Origin: Dryas octopetala
Lineage: Eukaryota; Streptophyta; Magnoliopsida; Rosales; Rosaceae
Assembly (NCBI GenBank): GCA_963921425.1
Contig: OY992834.1
Location: forward strand, 10,027,271 to 10,091,270
DNA: 64,000 bases
Direction of reading: 5' to 3'
The position numbers and the translations under genes are program-made. Within the stretch, counting starts at the first letter, position 1; each line of letters begins with the position of its first letter. This document shows positions 10,846-23,406 of this stretch, piece after piece. Under the pieces are notes generated by a model that was given only the letters and a program-made list of their open reading frames with translations, made no database searches and was not told where the DNA came from.

Positions 10846-12258
10846 ATGATGGGTTCGGGTATGAACTTGATTACTACTATTATTGGCTTTGGTATGAGTG
10901 CAACATTTATCATATTTGTTTGCACTAGAATCATTTGTGGGAGGCTAAGAGGTGTTGAATCAAGGCCTATGTTTGAGATTGAATCAAGGATTGATCATGA
11001 GCAGGTATATATGATTCCCTGAGCTATTTTTATTTTCTCAGGTAGGAATATCTGGGTAGTTCTTACAATTTATGAGCATCTCTTATAACTGTGTGTTTGT
11101 CGTTTTGAATTTTTGAGTTGGTTATGTATGATTGGTTTTGCAACTAGGATCGATATGTAATTTAGCATCTCAGTAGCTTATTTGGGTAGGCAAGCTTTCA
11201 TGTGTTTCATGATTTTCATTTGCTCTGATGGCTGGCTATGGCCATCTGCTTGTTTATGTTGTAGTTTTGATGTGAACTTGCTGTAGTTGAGAGAGTCAAG
11301 TCTGAAAATGGAAGATATGAAAGCAAAGAAGAAACAATTACTGAAAAGAGAGGATAAGAAGAAAATGGTGGTCTAATTAATTTTCACATCCCCTGTCTTA
11401 CTTGGACAGCTTGCTTGCTCAATAACAATGATATTGATTGTTCTATATTGCATCGTATAAAGAATTTCCAAATTTTCATGGTTTTTATTTGTGATAACCC
11501 AAAGACTAAGTTTGTTTCCATCTTGCCATCTTTCATTTGTGTTCACTGCCATTTCACTTAAGCTTGAGAGTTCTTCATTTTGTTAGTAGCAACTTAAGTT
11601 GTGAGCATGGGTTCTAAGTTTTCGCTATTTACTGGCAGCCAGAGCATCAGGCTAGCGGCCTTGAACAAGTTGTGGTTGCTGCAATCCCCACCATGAAGTT
11701 CAATCAAGAGACCTTCAGTTCTTTAGGAGATACACAGTAAGTTTGGTAATTTCTTTTCTGGTAGTGCCTAAGTACTCTGGTTTGCTTTCCACCTTAATTT
11801 TGACATCTTACCGCTCTTTTTATGGGGTTTCGTTGAGCTTTAGTACTTGTTCATTTCGGACACTGGTGAGGTTGAAAATTTAATCCTTATGCTCCTGCAG
11901 GTGCTCAATATGTTTGGGGGACTACCAGGAGAAAGAAGTACTACGAATCATGCCCAAATGTGGCCACAGTTTTCATCTCTCTTGCATTGATGTATGGCTG
12001 AGGAAACAATCTACATGTCCAGTTTGCCGTCTACCACTTAGAGAATCTTTAGGAACAAAACATGTCAGATCAGCAACCTTTAGCATTTCTCAATCTTTTG
12101 ATGATCCTGAGATTTCAACTGAACATTCTCGTCAGTGGCTACTGCCCGTCTCCGAGCATTCAGGGGGCAACATTAGTAACCAAGGGCAGTTACACTCTCC
12201 TCCGGGAAACCCCTCGGAACCTACTCCCTCCAGAGTACCAGAAACAAGGCCATTATAA
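10846..12258 (+). CDS. ATL-type RING-H2 E3 ubiquitin ligase
   Basis: Three exons, 10846-11004, 11639-11736 and 11901-12258, encode 204 residues with phase-correct GT-AG introns. One hydrophobic helix lies near residues 8-27 (LITTIIGFGMSATFIIFV), so the protein should be membrane-anchored. The RING-H2 finger occupies residues 87-128 with spacing C-x2-C-x15-C-x-H-x2-H-x2-C-x10-C-x2-C, the exact ATL spacing, including the Pro between the last two cysteines and the E2-contact Trp118. Upstream is GLEQVVVAAIP, a variant of the ATL GLD motif. The ~75-residue tail is Ser/Pro-rich and probably disordered. It should transfer ubiquitin from an E2 to unknown substrates. It resembles the short ATL7/ATL58/ATL59 group. 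An in-frame GTG at 10825 precedes the chosen start, and a second ATG follows it directly. Confidence 0.88.
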
Positions 12259-13509
12259 AATCAAAAAGATTGATCCAGAGAGCCAGGCTATGACTTTGCT
12301 TTTGGCAAACAGTGCTTTGATATGGACATGCAATAGGTGACTTCCCTTTCTTTTGGGTGGGAGGTTGTTGCTTTCAAGTTCAGTGAAAATCACATGTAGC
12401 ATGGTACGAACTGAGGTTATCTCACTGTGACAAAACTTTCAAATTTTGAGTAAGTTTGGAAATGGAGCAAGCTTACACATACGATCTGATTTCTGTATAT
12501 AAATTGTATCACAAAGCTAGAGCGTTTTAACACTATTCATACATTGTGTTTTGAGCCATTCATTCTACTCAATATCAGTGCATCTTTTCTTTTTTAAGTT
12601 TTAACAACAAGTGAAGCCATCGTCTTTGGTGAATTGCACAGTTACTTTCACATACCAACTTCCTGAATTCGATTTTTTTTTTTTTTGTTCTGACGACTAT
12701 TCCAGCTAAATCATAGATTTGGTGCTGCTATAGAGAAGATTGGTTTCAAGTAACTGATGTTGTCGCAGGATCTTTGAGATTGCAACTACAGATGGTTGGC
12801 TAACTTTAAATAAGATCTCATATATCAACACGAAGACAACACGGTTCGAGTATACATATACATGTTAGGCCAATATATGGTTTGTTAAGAGTCTTAAAGA
12901 CCGACATGAGCACAAAACAAGTCGTACAAAGCACAAATATGAAATGTTTGTGCTAGATACAGATACAAATTTGCCTGTCCCAACATGGAGCACGAAATGA
13001 TGAAAGAGAATGGGATAATGGATTATGATTATTGTAGATTAATGGTTTGACTCTCTCGAATATAGCAAAAGAAAAAAAGAACAATACAAGCATATATGAA
13101 TATATAGTACAAGGAAGATATCATTTGCCTTAACTTTTTCTCCCAACTTATATGACATTTATACACCAGCCTAAATTTGGTTAAATAAAAATTTATATGG
13201 CACATGACACGATTGAACATTATCTTGAACCTAATCTAAATGCAGAAAGAAAATGAATTTAAATGGACCTCATATAATTTTCCTTAATAAAAATGACAAT
13301 CTGGCATGTTCATCAGAACATACACGCGGAGCACATACAATAAGGTTGTACAAAATTTCATGAATCCTCAGTCACCATGTCGACCACGCATAACAAGGTG
13401 AGGCACTCAATACTCAGAAACCAATAGAAGCTAGGGATCCACATGGGCAAGGCCCACCGAACCATTTGTAGTAAAAGCATGTAGAATTGTACACAGAGGG
13501 TGAGTAATA
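12259..13509. other. Intergenic region, ATL gene to sugar-amine kinase gene
   Basis: 3'UTR of the ATL gene followed by about 1 kb of AT-rich DNA. Short ORFs here have no family resemblance. The last 200 bp act as promoter and leader for the downstream kinase. Confidence 0.6.
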
Positions 13510-16500
13510 ATGGCACACGTGGGACTCATATCGCTCTCTTATTCTTGCTTACCTTCTCTGCCTCGTCTTCCTCGACTGTCCTCCACCAAGCGCACACATT
13601 CTGCCAGTGAGTAAGAAGTAAACTGTATACAAAAACCCAGAGTGCATTTTAGCTTAATTTTAGCTTTTCTTAGCTAATTCGAGCTCTAATGGGTCATTAT
13701 TTGAGTTTTGTAAGAATACCCATGACTTATTTGATGCATTTATGAGCCTTTTTGTGCCTATTAATAATTTCCCGGCTATTGTTTCTATAAGAATACAGTT
13801 CTGCAACTTTGTTTTCTGAATGTGTTGAACTTGTAATGAAGAAAATTCATGTTTATGGGAGATAACCCATCTTTGAATGTGCATTGACCTGAACAGTTTT
13901 ACCGTTTTTTCTACTGTCAGGTCACTTTTAAAAACAGTTGTTATTCGTCTTTCCAGTTAATTCATATGCGATGAAGTCTCACTGTTAAAACTAAATATTT
14001 TGAACAAGAAATCATTAGGAAACTTTAGGTTGTCTGATTTGTTTTCAGTCTAATAAGTAGTCTTTTGAGTTTGAGGCTTTTGTTGATTGCAACTTTTATG
14101 AAGCTGATGTTCCTTGAAATGATGGCTGTTAAGCTGTGTTTCCATGCCACCATATATTAGCCGGTCCTCTATTGAGTTTTGTTGATAAAATTTACCAGTC
14201 TTTGTTATTTGGCAGGGGCGGCAATGAGTGATGATCCGGTTCGTGAATGGATTTTCTCAGAAGGAAACGCAACACAGATAACAAGAATTAGTCCTGTAGG
14301 CGGTGGTTGCATCAATCGTGGAAGTCGTTATGACACTGATGCTGGTTCTTTCTTTGTTAAAACAAACAGGTTTGGCCGCATGGTACTTTTGATGCTTAGA
14401 TGCTTCTACTTTATATTTACCATCAAAATGATCATGAAAACTTGCTTCTAATTTTTGGAAATTTTGGTTGCATAAGCTTTTTGAATCGTTATTTCCATTT
14501 CAAAGTCATAAATATGTTTAGTTGAAGCACTGAATCAGGAGTATTGGACCATCAATGTTTGAGGGAGAGGCTCTTGGTTTAGGTGCCATGTTTGAAACCG
14601 GATCAATTCGTGTCCCTAGGCCATTTAAGGTGTGGATGTTTTAAATTTGTTATTTATCAAGTCATAGTTTATTGCGAACTTTAAGTCCATGACAAGGCTT
14701 GAAAGCTCAGATAACCTGTTCTTAAGTATTGTAGGTTGGCCCCCTACCTACTGGTGGTTCTTACATCATTATGGAGTTTATTGAATTTGGTTCATCTAGA
14801 GGTGATCAGGTGAGGATGTGGAAATTTTTCATGAATTTGATATAGGCGGTAACAACTTGTGATTGAATTTTAACGGTGTTTTGGTACTCAGTCTGTTCTA
14901 GGCAGGAAGCTTGCTGAAATGCATAAAGCTGGAAAATCTGAGAAAGGTTTTGGTTTTGAAGTTAACAACACTATAGGCAGGTAGTCTTTCTGGATCATGT
15001 GCATCACCTTGTGCGCATGATCGCACACACATTATTGAAATTCAAGGATAATCACTGATGATAATCAAGGTATATGGAACCGATGCATTTTTCCTTGCAG
15101 CACTCCGCAGATAAACACTTGGTCATCAGATTGGATTCGGTTTTATGGGGAGCATAGACTGGGTTATCAGTTGCAGCTGGCATTAGACCAGTATGGTGAT
15201 TCTAGCATTTATGAAAAAGGTAAATATTATCTTTGATATGGTATTTCTTGATGCAGATGATTGATCCCATATCATGGCTAGTTCTACTTACCTTTGAGAA
15301 AGATGGTTTAATTGTAGAGATTGGCTGAAAAGAAATCACTAGTTTGCACCATTCCATCAAATTGCAATCCAACCTCTAGTAGGATTCTGAAGTTCCCTTC
15401 CAATCTTTTTGACCTACTTCTTAGTAGTCTAACTGCTCACAAGTCTCCTTGGGGAGTTCAGTTTCCAGCCTCTCAAGTAATTTCTATGGAAAATGAGGAA
15501 ATATAAGAATTTTAAGATGAAGAGGTGCTACCTAAGTCATTGATGATGTGATACTTTAATATGTGAACCTTAAGTATAATTTAGGATCTAGCATTAACAA
15601 AAAAAAAAAATAGTATGAATTAGCGGGGACGTATTTTTGCACATCAGTTGGAAATTTGTTTCTCTTTTCTACTCAAAACCTTTAAGTTTAATGAGTCAAA
15701 TTTTTAAAATTTGAAAAGCCGATTCTTAAAACATTTTTATGTGGCAATACTTTTCCAGATATTCACTTGTAGCTGACACTCAGATCATTATAAAAACAAT
15801 TAAATGTTTGTTACTGGATCAACATGTTTAACAGGACAAAGATTGGTGAAGAGTATGGGACCTCTCTTTGAGAATGTAGTGATTGAGCCATGCTTGCTAC
15901 ATGGGGACTTATGGAGCGGAAATGTCAGCTCTGACAAGAATGGCGAGCCTGTAATACTTGACCCAGCATGTTACTGTAAGTTAAATTTAGTTCAGTTATT
16001 AGATTGTGTCAGCATAGATCATCTTCAAATTGAACTGTTTTGCTTTTAACTGTTGAAGACACCTATGCTTGTATTCTACAATAAAATATTGCACAACATA
16101 AATTGTTTCCATCCTTGATCTCTGGTATCTTCTGGGAGAGGATGAGTTGAGAGTCTGAGGCTCTGAAATCTCTCCAAAGATAGCGACATGATTTGATATA
16201 CTAACTTATACGACAGGATTTGCATATCTGATGATAGAAGTAGATACCAATTGACTTTGATTTTTGTAAACCGACAAAAACACATACACACTTTCTTGGT
16301 TATGACTGTGATTATAAAATGATTCACCAATGTGTTTCATAACTCTTGATTTTGGAATTACATAATAACCATTGTTTAAACACTAAGTGCACTGTTGTTG
16401 TCAATTGCATTTCCTATAGATGGACATAATGAGGCAGAATTTGGAATGTCGTGGTGTGCTGGCTTTGGAGGATCTTTCTACAGATCCTATTTCGAGGTAT

Positions 16501-17052
16501 TATCTTTCTTTTTTTTTCTTAAAAAAAAAAAAAAGAAACCAATTCAAAGAAAATTAGTATCATACATCTGTTCTGAAGTACCAATTCAAAGTAATGAGGC
16601 AGTTAATCTGTGCTCTGATTACATAATCCTGCCTGTGCTTCCAATATTCATGCATAGGTGTTTGAGTGGCAGTTACTTTGGAAGAGGATGATCACAAATA
16701 GATTTTTTGTTAGGATGAGTCATTGATGAATGCACTTGGTGTAGAACGAGTACAAATCCAATCAAACCAACCAAAATTGTTCCTAGTATCCACTCACAAA
16801 TCTAAAATAAAGTTCTTCTTTATATTCCATTTAATCCTTCTCATCCTTTTCAATAGTTGCTTTAATCTTTCACTTCTTCATTAATGGTTTTCTATGTGTC
16901 TCCAGGTGATGCCAAAGCAACCAGGGTTTGAGAAGAGGAAAGATCTTTATATGTTGTATCATTACTTGAATCATTATAACCTCTTTGGTTCTGGTTATCA
17001 TTCATCTGCAATGTCTATAATAGATGACTATCTAAGGATGTTAAAGGCTTAG
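13510..17052 (+). CDS. FN3K: Protein-ribulosamine 3-kinase (fructosamine-3-kinase), chloroplast
   Basis: Phosphorylates ketosamines on glycated proteins so that the sugar is released. Nine exons: 13510-13606, 14216-14369, 14539-14629, 14735-14809, 14892-14980, 15101-15219, 15835-15975, 16420-16496 and 16906-17052, giving 329 residues, close to the family length. Residues 1-35 ([20 protein letters not shown], then Ser/Thr/Arg-rich) look like a plastid transit peptide; this first exon was found by matching the donor CCA|GTGAGT to the next acceptor. Kinase features are the P-loop GGGC (residues 61-64), Lys81 in FFVKTN, catalytic HGDLWSGN (Asp233 at 231-238) and metal-binding LDPA (Asp251). Cys64 matches the P-loop cysteine reported as a redox switch in the Arabidopsis enzyme. 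After it the chain reads INRGS where plant relatives usually have INLAS. PolyA signal AATAAA at 17238. Confidence 0.93.
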
Positions 17053-18147
17053 GCATTGTTCATAAATTTTCTTTTACTCTTCATTCTGGAAGAGCTCAAG
17101 TTCATCTGTATATGTCACTGCTTGTTGGTGCTTTGTCATTACTGTTGCCATCTGTGTTGTCATAGCTGGAAAAGCTGAAGTTCATCTGAATGTCTATAAT
17201 GTATAAAAGTTTTTTAAAGCATTTGATTATGTAAAGCAATAAAGTTCCTTTGCGGTATCCCGGGAAGTTGTTCCTTCATTTCTTGCATTCTTTTCTCACA
17301 TGGGTTACTCCCACGGTTTAGTACATTAAAGTGCAATTTCACATTCTTCCTTTTTCTATTTCATTTTCTTATATTTTGCATGAAGATTTTATAAAGCCCA
17401 ATTAATTTTAAAATTTTTGTCACGACATTATCTTATGGGACCTATAATATTATGAGATGCAAGTAGGACCAATTACATGTGTGGAGGATGGTAAAAGAAA
17501 AAAGGAAATGAGTTGGGTTGGATAAAAGCTTCCTGTTTTATTCTTGGGTAAACTACTCTTTGGTCTCTGTGTTTTGGCCATAAATCATATTTGGTTATCG
17601 TGGTTTTAACTTTTAAGTTTTCTAATTTGGTCAGTGTGTTTTATGTTGTTTGCAATCTTTTGAGTGGATATGAATATATGATAAGCAAAAATTTTTAAGT
17701 TTTCTAAGTTTTCTTTTAAGTTTGCAATCTTTTAAGTTTTCTAATCATTTTCAGTGGATATGAATATATGATAAGCAAAAATTTGGTTGCAAATAGAAGC
17801 AATTATGTATTAAAAAAAAAAAAATTGTCTCAAATTAAAACAGGATAAAAACAAAAAATCTTAAAAACTCTGGACATTAGACCAAAAAAAAAAACTCTGG
17901 ACAAAAACGCCTGAGAAGTGAAAACTGAAAAGTAAGAACAAAGGTCTAAGAAACAGAAGCAACGAAACTAGTTATGGAGAAGCAAAAGAAAACCAAACCA
18001 AAACGCAGTCACTGATCCTCAGAATCTCCCAAGTCTCCACACAACTTCTGAGAGAAACTGAAACAGCTTCTTGCTTTCATTTCCAGCAAAACAGATTGAT
18101 TACTGATAGACTTGATAGTGATTATTGAAGAGATTGAGACTTGTTCA
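17053..18147. other. Intergenic region with a 90-bp duplication
   Basis: Kinase 3'UTR, then AT-rich spacer. A 32-bp segment starting agtggatatgaatatatg is identical at 17663-17694 and 17753-17784, marking a local 90-bp tandem duplication. A/T runs follow near 17810. The last 150 bp are the leader of the next gene. Confidence 0.7.
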
Positions 18148-18705
18148 ATGGAATCCATGGCAGAGGCAGAGGCAGAGCCACAACCACCACTACCATTAGC
18201 ACCACCATTTCCACCACTACCAGACCTTATACTCTCCCTGGAACAAGCAACCCTCATGGCCAAACAGCTCCCCACCACCTCCGACCCCACTCACCTCCTC
18301 CACATCTACTCCTCCCTCCACCAAGCCCACCACCACCTCTCCACCTTTCTCTCCACAACCCAATTCCCCAAACCTCAACCGCTTCCCGCCGCCGCCGAGA
18401 ACTCCCTCTCCTCCGCTACCGACGCCAACGGCAGCGAGCCGATGGAAGTTGGCGACGACGGCGGTGGCGATGATGGCATTGAAGAGGAGAATTCCAAGGG
18501 CATAATTGACAGGGTTGAGGAGCAGATGAGGGATTGCTTTATTAAGAATAAGCGGCGGAAGAAGCGGCAGCTGTCGCCTTCCGCGGCGGCTTTGGCGGAG
18601 GAGAGACGGCAGAATAATGATGGGTTTGTGGAGAGTGTGAAGGGTTTTGATCCTCATGCCACTAGGTTGAGAGCTTTGGAACTTGTGTACCAGTTTCATG
18701 GGTGA
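18148..18705 (+). CDS. Uncharacterised plant protein, basic motif and conserved C-terminus
   Basis: Intronless ORF of 185 residues; I do not recognise a named domain. Residues about 7-25 are Pro/Glu-rich and disordered. Residues 27-65 contain LSLEQATLMAKQLP followed by THLLHIYSSLHQAHHHLSTF, likely amphipathic helices. A poly-acidic and Gly-rich linker follows (GDDGGGDDGIEEE), then RVEEQMRDCFIKNKRRKKRQ, with a KRRKKR run that could be a nuclear localisation signal. The last 25 residues (GFDPHATRLRALELVYQFHG) look conserved. Codon use is coherent, with high GC at third positions in the first half. An upstream in-frame ATG at 18112 would add 12 residues (MIVIIEEIETCS). I favour 18148, which opens MESMAEAE. 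Function unknown. Confidence 0.72.
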   Translation: MESMAEAEAEPQPPLPLAPPFPPLPDLILSLEQATLMAKQLPTTSDPTHLLHIYSSLHQAHHHLSTFLSTTQFPKPQPLPAAAENSLSSATDANGSEPMEVGDDGGGDDGIEEENSKGIIDRVEEQMRDCFIKNKRRKKRQLSPSAAALAEERRQNNDGFVESVKGFDPHATRLRALELVYQFHG

Positions 18706-19472
18706 GTTAGGTGAAACAGAGCAAAAACAGAGGAAAGCAAAAACAGAGGAAAACAAAGGAGTTCTCTTGCACTGTGATGATGGGTTTACAAGAAATGGCT
18801 AGAGTGATTTTTGGATGATATTTTTAGCGTCATATGATTTAGCTCAAGTTTTTGTTTATGTTGTGGTATGTCCGTATGTGTCATGGAATGATGGAAAGGA
18901 ATAGAAATGCATAACATTGTGGATTTAATAATCATGGATTTTTGTTGATTATAGGATAATATTAGTACCATTTTGAATGAGAAAATTGATCTACCTATTA
19001 ATCTGTGTGCATAAACTTTAATTGGTACAACTCTCTTACTGGGCCTTACAACTAACACAGACATAACTGATAACATGTTTATTTATTTCCAGTACAATAT
19101 ACAATTTGGTAATCTTAAGGTGATACAAATGCATGACTCTGCTTAATAATATTACAACATTATACAATGCACAAATCATAATCACTGATTGAACTTTGAG
19201 CACTGTTTATAAGCCAAAACTGCTGCTACTGCTTGAATAATACTGCTAGTCTGCTAGGGCCCCTAAAACCATTTTGGTTGAACAAATCTGCCAATGATTC
19301 ATTTCTTCTCCAATTTGCTCTTGTAATTTACAGTGCAATGGAAAATGTTGTCTAGCTTCCTCTAGATATTGTTGTGATCACTGGTAGAGCGAAATGTGCT
19401 GCGACTCATGTGGTGGAAGAACACGCTTGCATGTGTGCAAAAACTACAGGCCTTCCAGGGAAATCACAAATG
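18706..19472. other. Convergent intergenic region
   Basis: Shared 3' ends of the plus-strand unknown gene and the minus-strand KsgA-like gene. A short direct repeat (caaaaacagaggaaa) follows the upstream stop codon. Nothing else recognised. Confidence 0.6.
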
Positions 19473-22400
19473 TTATACTCTCACAATCAAATTATGCAAC
19501 TTCACAAAATCATCCATTGTTAGCTCTTCTGGTCTTGACTACAAAAACAAAATCAGAAGAATAAAGTTAGCATAACAGATTCCAGGAGGCAAGAGTTTAT
19601 AAAACCCTCTTCCACATAATTGGTAAGCAGAAAAAAGAAAAAAAAAAAAAATCAATACCGTGGTAGGACGACCAACATTTCCCAAAGCATTTTCAATCTC
19701 CATGGGCGTGCATATGTGCTGAAGTGATCTCCGTAACATCTTACGTTTCCCGTTGAAAGCAGAATTTACCTGTGTCAATATATAACCAAGGCATGCTATT
19801 AAGAGTAAAGGAGAAAATAAAAAGAAAATAAAAAGAAAATAATGATAAGGCAGTGTCCTAATTAATCTTTCTGGCAACAAAATCATCTACACACGGGAAA
19901 GAACTCAAATCATAAATTAATGTATTGTTGAGAGATGAAATATGGTGTTCTGACTAGAATGACTATTCAAACCCTAATCCTGACTACTGTATCAGATATT
20001 AGTAAGGTTGAAAATTCCATGACAGGAACAATATTTTTGTTTGCAATGAAATTCTGTACTATATTCTAAAAAGCATGAAATTGCATATATTGACAAAAAA
20101 AGAGAGCATAACATTGCATATGGAAATTGAAGCAACCATTGAGAAGAAGCTTTTAGTTGAGGAAACTGGGGGGTACTGTGCAGGTTGCTTCAGCTTGAAT
20201 TTAACAACAGCAGCATCAACCTGCAGCACAAGAAAAATCAGGTCAATCACCATTTTCAGTACTCCAGTTGCAGACTTGTAGTCAATTAGTCTTTGGTCAA
20301 AGTTTCACTAAATTGTTCTGTTATGTTCTCAATTACAATTAACAGTGTTAGAAGCATATGTTCTCGTTTATGGGATTGCATATTACTTACATTAGGCTGA
20401 GGAAAAAAGTATGTCCTTGGGACCTTAAATTTGAATTCAGGATCTGGAAAGAGAATGACAAACAAAACCCAAGTCAGAAAGAAATCCAAACAAAATTTTG
20501 GGAAAATAACCCAAGTTATGGGGAGGTGCATAGCTCCCTAGCAACAAATATTGATAACTTGTTATTGTTATCTTGAATGAGCGCTCCTAGAAGTAATAAT
20601 GCTCATTACTGGTTAAAGTAAAGATCAGTATACACTTGCATCTCACTGGCATGAAATTTATCAGAATGTAAAGTCATCTTAGTCTTTCACTGTATGAAAG
20701 TTATCACCTTTGTCTCACAGGGTCAGGTTTTCTATACCATCAAGAGCTTCAAATAATTAACTTAGATGATCCATGGCCTATTATGTCCAATTTAAACAGA
20801 AAACATACAGATACCTGAATAAAAATTGACAAAAATATTGATGGGCCGGTATTCAGATGTCCGCAAAGATGATTCCACTAAGCGCAAAGCTGTCTCCTCC
20901 TGAAATTATTTTACCATTATAGTGACAAAAGGAATCATACTATGATCCACCATATCAATCGAGACAGTCTACGGATCTAGTTTGATTTGTCTGCTATATA
21001 AAAGATCCAAATTTCTACTCTCTAGTCCCTACTATCCCTTTCCCTATCCTATTAGGCTTGTTAGCTTCACGCCATGCTTGAATATATATAATACAGCTAA
21101 CATGACCGAACAGTGAAAGGATATTAAAATACAGGGCTGAAAAACTTTTAAATCAAGACAATTGAAATCATAGATTTGTAGCATAATGCCAACCTGGAGT
21201 AAGAGAACTACTTCAGAAAAGATGTCCCCCATTGGAAGAAGTTGTTTGACTACATCTGTGCTTATATTAAAGGGTATATTAGCGACTACCTGCAATCAAG
21301 GAGCTCAAATAGGCTATTTTAGAATATTTACATGAGGAAAAGACTAACTCTTTTTATTGAAGCATGGATTGTTGAGAAATTAGCATCAAATCCATTTTAA
21401 GCAATCAAGTAGGGTTCTCACTTTTGCATATCTTGATTTTGCACCAGATGGATCTATACTTCCCAATAATGATGACATCTGTGAGTGAATGTGACATTTG
21501 ACAAAGTCCTCTTTCAGAACCTACAGGTTTCAGTTAAAGAACTTGTGAGATTATTCACAGTGGTACCAATGAACATTTCAAATCCATCGTCAGTTCAGAA
21601 ATTAAAGGATGTTGCTCCAAATCCAAATCACTTAGAAATATATTATTACCAAGTTTGTCCAAAATACTAGAGAAGTTGAAATTTTCTGAGTTCATTTCTT
21701 AGTAGCATAAGACAGCAAATTATCACCAAAATATGATTTACCTTCAATTGGTCAGTCTCTGCAAATCTTTCACCCACAAGTGTAGCCATGTGTGGATCCT
21801 AAAGCTCACAAAACATTACAGAAAATAAGTGTACAATGCTAAACGCAATTTGTCTAATTTGCAATGAATACCACTTCTTGCAGGCTTCAAATTTAAACAC
21901 CCATGATTTTAATTTCATACCAAAGAAGAAAAACATTTTCGAAGTTACATGAATTTATAGATTTTCACAACCAAAACAAAATCATAAGCTATGCAAAACA
22001 AGTAGCAACCTTTTCGATTGCGAGCACAATTGCACCAGCATTAATAAGAACATTAGTCAAAGAACCTGTTCCCGGCCCAATTTCTAACACCACATCACCT
22101 TCCCCAACATCGGCTACAGCCGCCAGCTGCTGATTGATCTCGGAGTCCAACATATAATGCTGCAAATTCACACAAAAGACAAAACCCAATAAATAAATTC
22201 ATAGTTTACAAGTTACAACACAACAAATTTTGGCAAAGATTAATGAAATCATAAATGGTACCAAACCCACATCACATCTTCCTTACATTGTCTAAAGCAA
22301 CCAAAAAGAAAAGAAAGAAAACTCGGTTTCCGGGAAAATTTGATTTTCTGGGAAAACAAAGTGCAAAACCTGGCCAAGGGATTTTCTGGGGAAGCGGCCT

Positions 22401-22633
22401 TTGGATTTGAGAGCAGTGAGAGTGGCGTGGTAGTCATCTGGGTTTTTTCGTCTTCTTCCTCCTGTTCTTGTTGTTTTAGCACAAGCTGTAATATAAGGTG
22501 GTGTGGCTTTTGGTGCGCCGAGGGTGCTATTGTGCGCCGGTAATGGAGGTTTGATCTTCAGCTGCAGGTTCAGGTTTTCTGTTGGGAATATTGGCGGGAG
22601 AGATTGCAGAAGAAGGAGAGGTGCTGAGTTCAT
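19473..22633 (-). CDS. PFC1: Chloroplast rRNA dimethyladenosine transferase (KsgA/PFC1)
   Basis: Adds two methyl groups to each of two adjacent adenosines in helix 45 of plastid 16S rRNA, a late ribosome-assembly step. Ten exons on the minus strand: 22633-22370, 22159-22010, 21798-21742, 21520-21422, 21289-21194, 20899-20815, 20443-20391, 20220-20137, 19769-19659 and 19538-19473; 354 residues, near the Arabidopsis PALEFACE1 length. Residues 1-60 are Ser/Thr/Pro-rich and basic with few acids, as expected of a transit peptide. SAM-binding motif I is VLEIGPGTGS (residues 112-121). Catalytic motif IV is NIPFN (194-198); bacterial KsgA usually has NIPY/NLPY, so Phe is a mild, accepted variant. The C-terminal helical domain carries FFPQPNVDAAVVKF, diagnostic of the family. 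The alternative, a cytosolic or mitochondrial Dim1, is unlikely given the leader and motif set. Confidence 0.95.
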
Positions 22634-22687
22634 GTCTGTTGCTGTGAACTGTGAACTAAAGACCGACTCAAAAGTCGACCCACCTTA

Positions 22688-22829
22688 AACGACAAGTAGT
22701 GTTTTTTTTTTTTTTTTGTAAATAAAATTTTATTAGAGACCAATAACAAACCCAAGCCCAGAGCCCAACGACAATCTAACAAACTAACAAACTATAGGCC
22801 CAAGAGGCAGCAGAGAACGACAAGTCGTG
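22688..22829 (-). mobile_element. Short poly(A) retroposon with target duplication
   Basis: A 114-bp insert (22702-22815) is bounded by 14-bp direct repeats at 22688-22701 and 22816-22829 (aacgacaagtMgtg, one mismatch). Read on the minus strand it ends ...AATAAAATTTTATTTAC followed by 16 A, i.e. a 3' poly(A) tail. This is the signature of target-primed retroposition, probably a 5'-truncated LINE. Confidence 0.75.
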
Positions 22830-23391
22830 GTGTTGCTTCTCAAGCGACAAGCCAATGAAGCCGTTTTACTGATTTGTTAATTGTTTTGCATGCAAATTAA
22901 GGAGTTCAAAACAGAAAAAAAAAAAAAAAAAAAAAAATTATTATTGTCATAAAATTATTGGAGAAATGCTAGCTACCTTCTTTTTGAATATTCTCTTTTA
23001 ATGTTTTTATTTTGTAGTGTAGTCTTGTGATCTGAGTTGTGTAATATAGTCTCATAATCTGAACTGTTCTATTTTAAAATCACCCTTTAAGATTATCTTT
23101 ACAAAAAATTAACCAAATCAAAAATCATTTGATCATATAACCGTCTATGTATATGATAACAATTATATAATCATACGAATTTAAATACGGTTGACTTTCT
23201 GTGTAGAGATTGCCTTTAAATGTTGATATGAAAAATGAATGATTTTGATTTGGTAGTTAGGATACAGTTCTCAAATGAATGATCATGCATGCACAAGATC
23301 AAACTTAAAATTAATCTTATAATGTTAGAGCACAAAAAATCTTATCCATCCCAAAATTACTTTATGAGAGTTGATAAATAAATCAATCATT

Positions 23392-23406
23392 CCCCCCCCC
23401 CCCCCC
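23392..23406. repeat. Poly(C) run
   Basis: Fifteen consecutive C residues in AT-rich intergenic DNA. Such runs are length-variable and error-prone in assembly. Confidence 0.95.

Noticed and set aside
18217-18756. 179-codon minus-strand frame opposite the unknown gene at 18148
   Set aside because: Gly/Val-rich shadow of a Pro/His/Ser-rich coding strand; the plus-strand frame has coherent conserved motifs.
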